64,000 bases of DNA from Paraburkholderia solisilvae (GTDB taxonomy: Bacteria > Pseudomonadota > Gammaproteobacteria > Burkholderiales > Burkholderiaceae): the NCBI RefSeq assembly GCF_902859875.1, contig NZ_CADIKF010000033.1, positions 1 to 64,000 of the forward strand, read 5' to 3'. The notes under the pieces were generated by a model. That model was not told the DNA's origin and ran no database searches. It worked only from the letters and a program-made list of their open reading frames with translations. Positions within the stretch are counted from its first letter, which is position 1; the number at the start of each line of letters is the position of its first letter. The position numbers and the translations under genes were made by a program. This document shows positions 27,502 through 36,285 of this stretch, piece by piece.

Positions 27502-28869
27502 TCAGTGCGGCCGGTCGGCGTCGATCCAGGCCTGCGTGGCGGTCAGCGTCAACCGGTATCGCGCGCAGTTGAATACCTCGAGCTTCTTCAACTCGTCGAG
27601 CAGCATCGCCTCGAAGCCCGGGGCCCGGTCCTCGGTGAGGCCCAGCTCCGACACTGCAGCCTGCGCGGATTGTCTGTCGCGAACCACGCGTCCCATCGCC
27701 TCCGTCAGATGCTCGCGGTAGCGCAGTCGCAGAGGATTCGGGGCGCCCATGGATTCCATCACCACGACATATTTCTTCATCGAGCGCCGATAGGTCCAGG
27801 TGAACAGGTCCACCGCGCGCGACACATCGAGGAATTCGTATACGCCCAGCATCGCCTGCGCGTAGTCGTGAGGGTTGACGTCGAGGAACGACAACGGCGA
27901 GCAGTTGTAGAGCATCAGCGGGATGTTTGCCGCCAGACGACTGGTGCGCTTGTTGCCATCCTCGAATGGCTGCAGGTACGCGATATTCACCCACAGGAAG
28001 AAGGCGGCTTCGAGCGGATTCTTGATGAGCCTCGCCTTGGCCAGGATGGTCTCCAGCATCTCTGCGAGCACGGCCGGCACCTGCGTCGGCACGTAGACCG
28101 TGCCGCCGATGCTGACCAGCTTCTTGCGGATGACGCCAAGCGCATCGGTATCGGCAAGCAGGTCCTGCATGAGCACTGCATGCAGGTTTCGGATGAGCGC
28201 TGTCGCAAGGCCTTGCAGCGGTACCGCATCGACCAGAAACTCGATGGCCGCCTTGTGGTTGAGCAGCATCACCGCGTCGGCGTCGCTGTCTGCGGTGCCG
28301 CGTCTGAACAGGGCTTCGGTCGCCAGCAACGTGTAGCGGTTGCCCTCCAGACGCGAGGACGACCAGGACAGGTCGATCAGCAGTTGCTCCAGCACCTTGC
28401 GCGCGTAGGTGCCCGCGGGCTGTTGTTCGCGCAGGCGACCGTCACGATAGAGTTCTTCGGCCAGCTCTTGCGGCATCAGCCAGCTCTTGTTGGGCACATA
28501 GTCTTCGACAAATTCGCGCCGGTAGGTGACCGGGTCGCGCGCCGCCAGCGGCCAGTCGAGTTTATGGCCGAGCTCGATGGCCGCCGGTGACCAGGCCGGA
28601 CCCGGACCGGTGGACGGCTCCTCGAGGATATGGGCGGTCCGTACGGTCGCAGGAATCTCGACGGCCTCCGCGAGGCGGTAGCGGGTTGCTCGCGCCTGGC
28701 CGCTGCGCGTGAGCTGCCCACTGGCGCACAGTGCATCCAGATGACGCCGGACAGTAGCGGAACTGCCGTGCGTAGCGTGGATGACGTCGGTGGAGGAAAC
28801 CTCCAGCTGGCCCGTTTGGGCGAGGCGTGCGATGGCGTCGAGGACAACTGCCGGGGTCAATCTGCTCAT
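27502..28869 (-). CDS. winged-helix Fic-fold protein with degenerate catalytic motif
   Basis: A 455-residue protein. Residues 1-70 form a winged-helix DNA-binding domain (SSATVRRHLDALCASGQLTR). Residues about 160-340 are a Fic fold. The motif is LQPFEDGNKRTSRL: Gln300 replaces the catalytic histidine of HPFxxGNGR, and GNKR replaces GNGR. An upstream SSRLEGN (171-177) matches the Fic inhibitory helix [S/T]xxxE[G/N]. AMP-transfer would therefore be weak or absent, and a regulator role is plausible. Eight copies of TGAGCAGAT-like sequence cover its promoter and start codon, which suggests autoregulation. It is transcribed away from a GST gene. Confidence 0.87.
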   Translation of the reverse strand: MSRLTPAVVLDAIARLAQTGQLEVSSTDVIHATHGSSATVRRHLDALCASGQLTRSGQARATRYRLAEAVEIPATVRTAHILEEPSTGPGPAWSPAAIELGHKLDWPLAARDPVTYRREFVEDYVPNKSWLMPQELAEELYRDGRLREQQPAGTYARKVLEQLLIDLSWSSSRLEGNRYTLLATEALFRRGTADSDADAVMLLNHKAAIEFLVDAVPLQGLATALIRNLHAVLMQDLLADTDALGVIRKKLVSIGGTVYVPTQVPAVLAEMLETILAKARLIKNPLEAAFFLWVNIAYLQPFEDGNKRTSRLAANIPLMLYNCSPLSFLDVNPHDYAQAMLGVYEFLDVSRAVDLFTWTYRRSMKKYVVVMESMGAPNPLRLRYREHLTEAMGRVVRDRQSAQAAVSELGLTEDRAPGFEAMLLDELKKLEVFNCARYRLTLTATQAWIDADRPH

Positions 28870-28983
28870 TTATTTGCTCAGTATCTGCTCATGATTGATC
28901 GGATACTAGCTGAAATGAGCGGATATGGCAAATTTTGAGCAGATATTGAGCAGATATCGAGGCATGAGCCGATTTGAGCAGAT
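28860..28983. promoter_or_regulatory. operator-like array of eight 9-bp repeats upstream of the Fic-like gene
   Basis: The motif TGAGCAGAT occurs in plus orientation at 28936, 28947 and 28975, with one mismatch at 28916 (TGAGCGGAT) and 28965 (TGAGCCGAT). It appears inverted (ATCTGCTCA) at 28860 and 28883 and as ATTTGCTCA at 28872. Spacings are 10, 11, 11, 12, 18 and 20 bases, close to whole helical turns. The first inverted copy overlaps the start codon of the Fic-like gene. The likely ligand is that protein's own winged helix. The rest of 28870-29215 shows no gene. Confidence 0.85.
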
Positions 28984-29215
28984 TGCCCTGGCGCCCATGC
29001 ACAACCGTAAAAAAGTTTGCGAATGCGTGCTCCGCGCCCTTCAATCAGGCTTATCTCGTGTGACCGGTCGTCAAGACGCTGGGTGAAGGTCCAAGGCGGC
29101 CGCGTCCCGCGGCCTTTCCGCGGTTTTTCGCGAGGTGAATGTCGATTTCGCCCGGCGTCCTTCGTCGTCAGTCAGAACACCCATAAACGCACGCGTTCAC
29201 CGGAGGGGACACACG

Positions 29216-29875
29216 ATGACGCTCAAGCTCTATGCCCACCCATTCTCGTCGTATTGCCAGAAGGTGCTGACCGCGCTCTACGAGAACGGCACGCCGTTCG
29301 AATGGCGCACGCTCTCGCCCGAGCATCCGCAGGTGCTCGAGGAGTTCGCGGCGCTGTGGCCGCTGAGACGCTTTCCGCTGCTGGTCGACGGCACGCGCAC
29401 GGTGACCGAGTCGACCATCATCATCGAGTATCTGGGGCTGCACTATCCGGGCCCGGTTCGCCTCGTGCCCGAGGACCGCCGCGCGGCACTCGACGTACGC
29501 GGCATGGACCGCTTTTTCGATCTTTACATCTCGACGCCGCAGCAGAAGATCGTGTTCGACAGCATGCGGCCCGAGGCCGAACGCGACCCACGCGGCGTCG
29601 CCGAGGCGCGCGCGATGCTCGACACCGCGTACGGCTGGCTCGAGCACACGATGGCCGGCCGCGCGTGGGCGGCCGGCGAGCAATTCAGTCTGGCGGATTG
29701 CGCGGCCGCGCCCGCGCTCTTCTATGCGGACTGGACGCATCGGATCGGCCCGGCGTTCGAGCATGTGATCGCATACCGGAGGCGGCTGCTTGCGCGGCCG
29801 TCGTTCGCGCGCGCGGTCGATGAAGCACGGCCGTACCGGCCGCTGTTTCCGCTGGGCGCGCCGCAGCGCGACTGA
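29216..29875 (+). CDS. glutathione S-transferase family protein
   Basis: A 219-residue cytosolic GST. The N-terminal thioredoxin-fold domain shows YAHPFSSYCQKVLTALYENG, with a Ser/Cys pair at the usual active-site position, and the glutathione-binding RRFPLLVDGTRTVTEST. The C-terminal all-helical domain includes the conserved AAGEQFSLADCAAAPALFYA (N-capping SxADxxxAP type). The ATG at 29216 is preceded by GGAGGGG. A DUF899 gene follows after 88 bases on the same strand. Substrate unknown. Confidence 0.9.
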   Translation: MTLKLYAHPFSSYCQKVLTALYENGTPFEWRTLSPEHPQVLEEFAALWPLRRFPLLVDGTRTVTESTIIIEYLGLHYPGPVRLVPEDRRAALDVRGMDRFFDLYISTPQQKIVFDSMRPEAERDPRGVAEARAMLDTAYGWLEHTMAGRAWAAGEQFSLADCAAAPALFYADWTHRIGPAFEHVIAYRRRLLARPSFARAVDEARPYRPLFPLGAPQRD

Positions 29876-29963
29876 CGATCGATGCCCGATCGTCCTTTAC
29901 CGGCCGGCCCGCACGCATCGCGCCGGCAGGCCAACCGAGCCTTGTCATGGATAGGAGACTGAT

Positions 29964-30677
29964 ATGGCGAATGCCTCAACCCCGACCCTCGTCCCCGCCG
30001 CCGAACTCGCGCGGCGCAACTCAATGACTTTCCCGAACGAAAGTGCCGACTACCGGCGCGCCCGCACCACGCTGCTTGCCGAGGAGATCGAACTGCGCCG
30101 GCATATCGAGCGGGTCGCGCACATGCGCCGCGCGTTGCCGCCGGGCGGCGCGGTGACCGGCGACTATCGCTTCGACGGAGAACACGGTCCGGTCGATTTC
30201 GCGGGCCTGTTCGGCGACAAGGACACACTCGTCGTCTATAGCTATATGTTCGGTCCGCAGCGCGAGCGTCCATGCCCGATGTGCACGTCGCTGCTGAGTG
30301 CCTGGGAAGGCGAGGCGGCCGATGTCGAACAGCGTGTCGCGCTCGCGGTGGTCGCGCGTGCGCCGCTCGAGCGTGTGCTGGCGTTTACGAAGGCGCGCGG
30401 CTGGCGCGACCTGCGGCTTTTCTCGGACCTGAACGGTCACTTCAGCCGTGACTACTTCGGCGTGACGGAGCAGGGCGAAGACATCCCGGCGCTCAATGTG
30501 TTTACGCGCCGCGACGGCACGATCCGGCATTTCTGGGCCGGCGAAATGGGCTTCGAGACCGCCGACCCCGGCCAGGATCCGCGCGGCGCGCCGGACCCGA
30601 TGCCGCTGTGGACGATTCTCGATCTGACGCCCGACGGACGCGGCGCCGACTGGTATCCGAAGCTCGAATACCGCTAG
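29964..30677 (+). CDS. DUF899 thioredoxin-like family protein
   Basis: A 237-residue protein of the DUF899 family, which has a thioredoxin-like fold. Visible blocks are ELRRHIERVAHMRRALPPGG, YSYMFGPQRERPCPMCTSLL (with a CPMC pair at the redox position), and YFGVTEQGEDIPALNVFTRR. The C-terminal LWTILDLTPDGRGADWYPKL is a family end block. No activity is established, though a redox role is suggested by CPMC. It follows a GST gene, and both may act in detoxification. Confidence 0.87.
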   Translation: MANASTPTLVPAAELARRNSMTFPNESADYRRARTTLLAEEIELRRHIERVAHMRRALPPGGAVTGDYRFDGEHGPVDFAGLFGDKDTLVVYSYMFGPQRERPCPMCTSLLSAWEGEAADVEQRVALAVVARAPLERVLAFTKARGWRDLRLFSDLNGHFSRDYFGVTEQGEDIPALNVFTRRDGTIRHFWAGEMGFETADPGQDPRGAPDPMPLWTILDLTPDGRGADWYPKLEYR

Positions 30678-30711
30678 CGGCGCGCCGCGTCCGCGCATCG
30701 CGCCGGCGGCT

Positions 30712-31215
30712 TCACGCGCCGGCCGTTTCCGCATAGCGCGGCCGCAGCGCGAGCGCGCGGCCCGACGCGGCCGGCAGCGCGTCGGTTGCGACCAGCACCG
30801 GCACGTCCGTGTGACGCAGCACTTCCTTGTACAGATTCTCGCGAAAGAGGCTCCACAACGACGGCTTGCGATTGCCGATCACCAGCAGGTCCGCGCCGAT
30901 CGCGCGCGCGTGGTCGGCAATCGCGCGCCCCATCGTGCTGCCGCACATCGGCAACATGATCGTGCGTGCATCGCCGTCGCAGCCGGCCTGATGGAGCGCA
31001 GCGACACAGCGCTCGGCAACCGCGTGCCCATAGGCTTCGAAAGCGTCGAGCGTCACGCTGAAGTCGCAGGTGGCCGCGCCCGCGTACGGCGGCACTGGAT
31101 CGACCACATGCAGCGCGGTGACGCGCGCGCCGGTTTCACGCGCCAGCCGGATGGCTGCTTCCAGCGTGATGGAATCGGGATGGGTGCCGACTGCTACCAG
31201 AATGTGCTTGTACAT
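30712..31215 (-). CDS. universal stress protein UspA family
   Basis: A 167-residue single-domain Usp. It opens with YKHILVAVGTHPDSITLEAA and has the ATP-binding G-2x-G-9x-G(S/T)-like C-terminal region, here degenerate as IGNRKPSLWSLFRENLYKEV then LRHTDVPVLVA. The central acidic and His-rich strand (GADLLVIG) fits. The nucleotide-binding loop lacks the canonical glycine run, so it may belong to the non-ATP-binding group. It converges with the DUF899 gene. Confidence 0.88.
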   Translation of the reverse strand: MYKHILVAVGTHPDSITLEAAIRLARETGARVTALHVVDPVPPYAGAATCDFSVTLDAFEAYGHAVAERCVAALHQAGCDGDARTIMLPMCGSTMGRAIADHARAIGADLLVIGNRKPSLWSLFRENLYKEVLRHTDVPVLVATDALPAASGRALALRPRYAETAGA

Positions 31216-32107
31216 AAGGGCCTCGCTATGGTGTCGTACCGCCTGGTTCTCGGTGATGTCCGCTGGCGTGCTTCAGCCATGGGTGCATCATCCGCGCGGC
31301 GAATTAGCGAAAAATTAGACGCGATCGGGGCCACGATGAATCTGCGCATCGATCCGCGCATCGGGCCTCGCGACGCCTCGCCTCGAGCAGCTTCGGCGCG
31401 GCGGCGACGGTTGTGCTTTCGCGAGCGCGACATCGAGCGTTCGCTGTCGGCGCGCTTTGTGCGCCAGCGCGCATTTGGCGTTGCACCGCGTGGCATAAAC
31501 CGCGTGCGACTCGCATCGGACGGCAGGGTACGTGTCGAAAGTGTTTTATTTTCGTTTTAGCGCGCTCGTCGTGATTGTTTCGCGCGGTAAAACGAATTCA
31601 GAACCTCATTCATCCGTGCGAGCTTGCTTAAGCGAAGCAAGCTGCCTGCTATCCGCTGATGAATCCGGGGTGCTTTTCAGCATGATGTTCAATCGTGCAA
31701 CGCTTTTCAAAACAGGTTGCGCGCGCAAGCAACGGCCAGACGGCGCGAGATATATCAGGCTGTGATGCTTGTGCCGGAAGGCATGCCGCGCGGCGGAACA
31801 GGGCAGCGAGTGCGCGACCGCACGTTCACCGATGAAACATTTTGCCGGCGCGGTGCGGGCGCACCGCAATGTATTCCAACCTTGCGCCTGCGTGCAAAAG
31901 GGCGACATCGCACTGGCACGTCCTTCGCTTACGGCGAGGCCGCGCAAGTCTGGTGCATCGCGTTCGAACGAAACGCGAGCTGACCGGTGAAGCGCCGAAC
32001 ATAAACGCCGCACGCGAGACCAGGATTCCCGGATGTTTTTCAAATGTGCCAAACATAGGCACGGGGACTTCCTTTGTCTGGAGCGCGGCTCCGACAAGCG
32101 AGGAACC
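31216..32107. other. 890-bp region upstream of pgaA, with nested hairpin
   Basis: No gene is supported here. The region contains relatively A/T-rich parts at 31530-31700. A two-stem structure is visible: an inner 9-bp perfect stem (AGCTTGCTT, 31621-31629, with 31635-31643) and an outer 7-bp stem (31608-31614 with 31658-31664). It could be part of a long pgaA leader or a small RNA. Post-transcriptional control of pgaA leaders is known in E. coli (CsrA), which makes this worth noting. Confidence 0.5.
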
Positions 32108-34138
32108 ATGAAAAACAGACGCTCTAGCCGCCGCACGCGCGCCGCAGTCAAGGCGACCGCCTTGCTGCTGGTGCTGCTCGCGCGCGACTACTGCGCCGCG
32201 CAGCCGAACGCCGCAGCGGATTCACCGGGGAATGTCGCGGAAGGCCAGATCATGACCGAACGCGATCAGGTTCGCAGACAGTTGTTCGACATGGCGGGCT
32301 CCGGCTCGCCGCAGCTCGCGCTCGACGAAGCGCGCAAGCGTCCCGACGCGTTTTCGCAGAAGGACCTGTTGCAGATCGAATCGCTCGTCGTGGTGACCGA
32401 GGTGCATTGGGGCCGGCAGCAGGCGCAGGCGATCGACGACCCGGACCGTCTCGCGCAGACGAAGGCCGCGCTGCGGCATATCGACGAGATGCTCACGCGC
32501 ATTCCCGACGGCGACGAGTACGGCGACATCCGCTGCGCGGTGCTTGCCGAACGCATCGGCGCGCTGCAGGGTGTCGGCCGCATGCAGGAGGCCACTGCGC
32601 TTTATGAACAGCTGTCGCGTGTGCCGGACCCTCTGCCGGCACGCACGTATGCGGCCGCCGGCGACGCGTACACGTATCTCGACCAACCGCGCCTTGCGGC
32701 GCCCGCTTACGAGCGCGCGCTGCAAACGCCGGTCGCACCGCTGCAGCCTTCGGTCGAACCGCATGCGTTAAAGCGCATCGACGTGCAGGAAGGGCTGTTC
32801 TTCGCTTACCTCGATTCGGGACGCTACGAAAACGCACAGCAACTGTTGAAGTCGATTGCGGCGAGCACGCCGTTGCGCGCGGACCTGGCCGATCATCCGG
32901 AAGACGTGAACGAAGACTACGGCCGCGTGAAGAAGCTGCAGGCGCAGTACCTGTTGTACACGGACCGTACGCGCGAGGGTGTCGACGCGCTCGACACGCT
33001 GCGTCATGAAGCGCCGTTCGATCCTGCATTGATCAGCGCGCGCTCGGATGCATCGCTCGTGCAGCAGCGCCCGCACGAAGCGGAAAAGATGTACGAGGGC
33101 ACGCTGGTCGATCATCCGGGCGACATCGAAACGCTCGCCGGTCTCGGCAAGACCGCGCTGCAGCTGAACCAGTATGACCGCGCGGCGGAAGTCAACGCGA
33201 CCTTCGGCGACCAGTTCCCCGACAACAACACGGTGAAGAATTTCCAGCGCGATTACGCGGCGTACCGCAGCCCGCAGCTGATCGTCGCCGCGAACGGGCA
33301 GAAGGGCAACTCGGTGATCGCCGACAACGACTGGGGCGTCGATACGCAGTTGTACTCGCAGCCGATCGCGCAGTACTGGCGCGTATTCGCGCATCAGTTC
33401 AGCGGCCGCGCGGACACCGGTGACGGCGACAGCGTGAGCCGCGTGCGCAACGGCATCGGCGGCGACTTCCGGTTGAACGGCATCGACGCGGCGGCCGAGG
33501 TCGATCGCTCGACGGGCGGCAATGCGTACACCGGCGTCGCGGGCACGCTCGGTTATGCGCCCGACGACCGCTGGCATTTCCAGGCGGGTCTCGATACGAA
33601 CAGCAACGGCTTGCCGTGGAAAGCATACCAGGCGGGCATTACCGGCCGCACGCTCGGCGCGTCCGCGCGCTATTCGGTCGACGACCGCCGTTATTTCGAC
33701 CTCGCGTATGGCGTGGGCCGTTACAGCGACACGAACGTGAACCAGCAGTGGACGGCGATCTGGTACGAGCAGTTCCTGAATACGCCGCGTCATCAGATCG
33801 CGACGTGGGTCGAGTTCAACACGAACAGCAACACGGTGACCAACACCGTCTATTTCAGTCCGCTGCGCGACTACACCGCGCAGGTCACCGCGATGTACCA
33901 GTGGACGCCCTGGCGCGATGCGGACAAGTCGTTTGCGCAGCGCGTGTACGCGACCTTCGGCGGCTACCGGCAGACCGATGTCGGCGACAGCGCGCTGTGG
34001 GAGGTGCGCCTCGAACAGGCGTGGCAGCTCGGCACGCAGGCGACGCTCGCGTACGGAATCGGTGTCGCGAGCCAGCGGATGGATCGCACGCGCGAGACCA
34101 GCAAGCTGATTTACCTGAACCTCAACATTCCCTTGTGA
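32108..34138 (+). CDS. pgaA: poly-beta-1,6-N-acetylglucosamine export porin PgaA
   Basis: A 676-residue outer-membrane protein that exports deacetylated PNAG. A signal peptide (TALLLVLLARDYCAAQ) is followed by a TPR-rich periplasmic region to about residue 390, e.g. EGLFFAYLDSGRYENAQQLL and TLAGLGKTALQLNQYDRAAE. The C-terminal 280 residues are beta-strand rich and end in a strand with a terminal hydrophobic pair (LIYLNLNIPL), as for a porin barrel. ATG 32108 follows GAGGA. It is the first gene of a six-gene operon, six bases before pgaB. Confidence 0.93.
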   Translation: MKNRRSSRRTRAAVKATALLLVLLARDYCAAQPNAAADSPGNVAEGQIMTERDQVRRQLFDMAGSGSPQLALDEARKRPDAFSQKDLLQIESLVVVTEVHWGRQQAQAIDDPDRLAQTKAALRHIDEMLTRIPDGDEYGDIRCAVLAERIGALQGVGRMQEATALYEQLSRVPDPLPARTYAAAGDAYTYLDQPRLAAPAYERALQTPVAPLQPSVEPHALKRIDVQEGLFFAYLDSGRYENAQQLLKSIAASTPLRADLADHPEDVNEDYGRVKKLQAQYLLYTDRTREGVDALDTLRHEAPFDPALISARSDASLVQQRPHEAEKMYEGTLVDHPGDIETLAGLGKTALQLNQYDRAAEVNATFGDQFPDNNTVKNFQRDYAAYRSPQLIVAANGQKGNSVIADNDWGVDTQLYSQPIAQYWRVFAHQFSGRADTGDGDSVSRVRNGIGGDFRLNGIDAAAEVDRSTGGNAYTGVAGTLGYAPDDRWHFQAGLDTNSNGLPWKAYQAGITGRTLGASARYSVDDRRYFDLAYGVGRYSDTNVNQQWTAIWYEQFLNTPRHQIATWVEFNTNSNTVTNTVYFSPLRDYTAQVTAMYQWTPWRDADKSFAQRVYATFGGYRQTDVGDSALWEVRLEQAWQLGTQATLAYGIGVASQRMDRTRETSKLIYLNLNIPL

Positions 34139-34144
34139 GCCATC

Positions 34145-36199
34145 ATGGACAAGCTCAATCGCAGACGCTTTCTCGCTTTTGCCGCGGCGCTGTCCGCGGT
34201 GCCCACCGCCCACGCGACGCAGGCGGGCCTCGGCCTCGACCTGCTGCCGGCGCCCGATGCCGACGACGGCCTGACCTTCCGCGTGCTTGCGATTCACGAC
34301 GTGCGCGACGATCTGCACACGGACGTCGGCACCGTGGCCGACACCTGCGCGATCAGCACCGCGACGCTGCATATGATTTTCGCGTGGCTGAAGGCGAAGG
34401 ACTTCCGCCCGGTGAGCGTCGATCAGATCATCGCGTCGCGCAACGGCGGTCCGCGCCTGCCGCCGCGCGCGGTGCTGCTGACTTTCGACGACGCGTACAG
34501 CAGCCAGTACACGCGCGCGTTTCCGCTGCTCAGGCAATACGACTATCCGGCGCTGATCGGCGTCGTGACGCGCTGGACCGATACGCCGGCCGGCGAGCCG
34601 GTGCGCATCAGCCACAAGTCGGTGATGCCGCCCGGCTACTTCATGAGTTGGGACAACCTGCGCGAGATGGCCGATTCGGGTCTCGTCGAAATCGCGTCGC
34701 ACACGCACGACCTGCATCACGGCGCGCTCGCGAATCCGCAAGGCAACGAACTGCCGGCGGCGAGCGCGCATCTGTACTACGCGGAGCTGCAGCGCTATGA
34801 GACCGACGACGAATATCAGGCGCGCATTCATGGCGACCTCGGGCGCAGCACGGCGCTGATCAGCGCGAAGACCGGCGTGCGCGTGCGTTCCGCGGTCTGG
34901 CCGTACGGGATGTACAACCAGACGCTGATCGAGGCCTCGCAGTCGCTCGGCATGGCCGTGCACTTTACGCTCGACGACGGTCCGAATACGCCCGATGTGC
35001 CGCTCACGAAAATTCGCCGGCTGCTCGTGTCGTATGACTGGGACGTCGGCACGCTGATCGGCCAGATGCGCTCGTCGCGCGCGTATCGCGGCGAACACAA
35101 CCCGGTCGAGCGGGTGGTCAACGTGTCGCTCGACGAGCTGTACGACCCGGACCCCGCAAAGAGCGAGGACAAGCTCGGGCGCCTGCTCGATCGCATCAAG
35201 GATCTCGAGCCGAAGTCGGTCTACCTGAAGGCGTTCGCGGATCCGGACGGCAGCGGCGTCGCGCGCGCGGTGTACTTCCCGAGCCGTCATCTGCCGATGC
35301 GCGCGGATCTGTTCAATCGCGTTGCGTGGCAGCTGATCACGCGCACCGGTGTGCAGGTCTATGCGCGCATGCCGCTGCTGTCGTTCGCGTTGCCGGCGGA
35401 TCATCCGGCCGCCGGACGGTTGGTGGAAAGCGCGATGGACGGCGCGCGTGTGCCGCGTTTGAGCCCGTTCGACGAAACCGCGCGCGCGGCGATCCGCGAG
35501 ATCTACGACGACTTGACGCGCTATGCGAGCTTTAACGGCATCGTGTTCGGCGAGGACGCGACGCTGAACGAATACGAGGACGTCAGCGCCGCCGCCATCG
35601 ACACCTATGCAACGTGGGGCCTGCCGCGCGATATCGCCCGCATTCATGCGTCGGATGCGCTGATGCAGCGCTGGGCCAGCGGCAAGACGATGCATCTGAC
35701 CGCGTTTTCGCGCGAGCTCGCGCAACGCGTGCGCGCGTATCAGGGCGGCGGCAACGTGCTGACCGTGCGCACGCTGCCCGCCGAAGCGGTGTTCGACGCC
35801 GACGCGGAACGCCACTTCGCACAAAGCCTCGACGTGTTTGTCGCGAACTACGACTTCGTCGCGCTTGCCGCAGCTCCGGATCGAACGGCCGGCGCACAGG
35901 CGGGCCGTGAAGAGCGCGCCTCGAATAGCTGGCTCGACTCGCTTGCGCAGACGGTGCTCGCGCGGCCTCGCGCCATCGGGAAGACGGTCTTCGAACTGCC
36001 GGCGGTCGATCCGGCGACCGGCCGGCCGATCGCGTCGAACCTGCTGCGCGCCCAGATGAAGCGGCTGAATGCGGCAGGCGTCGTGCATCTCGGCTATGGG
36101 CCCGACAACTTCGCCGCGAACCAGCCGGATACGGCGATGTTGCGCGACGTGATGTCGGTGCAAAGCACGTTGCGCTCGAACCAGGGGATGCTGGGCTGA
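34145..36199 (+). CDS. pgaB: PNAG N-deacetylase PgaB
   Basis: A 684-residue periplasmic enzyme. The N-terminal domain is a carbohydrate esterase 4 deacetylase: LTFDDAYSSQYTRAFPLLRQ (metal-binding Asp) and ASHTHDLHH (His ligands). The C-terminal domain from about residue 300 resembles the PNAG-binding/glycosidase part of PgaB (GIVFGEDATLNEYED). It partly deacetylates PNAG so that PgaA can export it. The N terminus NRRRFLAFAAALSAVPTAHA carries a twin-Arg motif and lacks a lipobox Cys, unlike lipoprotein PgaB of E. coli. Confidence 0.93.
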   Translation: MDKLNRRRFLAFAAALSAVPTAHATQAGLGLDLLPAPDADDGLTFRVLAIHDVRDDLHTDVGTVADTCAISTATLHMIFAWLKAKDFRPVSVDQIIASRNGGPRLPPRAVLLTFDDAYSSQYTRAFPLLRQYDYPALIGVVTRWTDTPAGEPVRISHKSVMPPGYFMSWDNLREMADSGLVEIASHTHDLHHGALANPQGNELPAASAHLYYAELQRYETDDEYQARIHGDLGRSTALISAKTGVRVRSAVWPYGMYNQTLIEASQSLGMAVHFTLDDGPNTPDVPLTKIRRLLVSYDWDVGTLIGQMRSSRAYRGEHNPVERVVNVSLDELYDPDPAKSEDKLGRLLDRIKDLEPKSVYLKAFADPDGSGVARAVYFPSRHLPMRADLFNRVAWQLITRTGVQVYARMPLLSFALPADHPAAGRLVESAMDGARVPRLSPFDETARAAIREIYDDLTRYASFNGIVFGEDATLNEYEDVSAAAIDTYATWGLPRDIARIHASDALMQRWASGKTMHLTAFSRELAQRVRAYQGGGNVLTVRTLPAEAVFDADAERHFAQSLDVFVANYDFVALAAAPDRTAGAQAGREERASNSWLDSLAQTVLARPRAIGKTVFELPAVDPATGRPIASNLLRAQMKRLNAAGVVHLGYGPDNFAANQPDTAMLRDVMSVQSTLRSNQGMLG

Positions 36200-36208
36200 C
36201 CACGCGTG

Positions 36209-36247
36209 CTCCATATGGGCCGGCCTGTGTGGCGAGCCCATATGGAG
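36209..36247 (+). promoter_or_regulatory. intercistronic hairpin between pgaB and pgaC
   Basis: A perfect 12-bp inverted repeat (CTCCATATGGGC, 36209-36220, with 36236-36247) with a 15-base loop, nine bases after the pgaB stop and 38 before the pgaC start. There is no U tract, so it is more likely an mRNA-stability or processing element than a full terminator. Confidence 0.75.
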
Positions 36248-36285
36248 CCGACAGAGCGGGTCGGCCCGGCAAAAAGGGGAAAACA

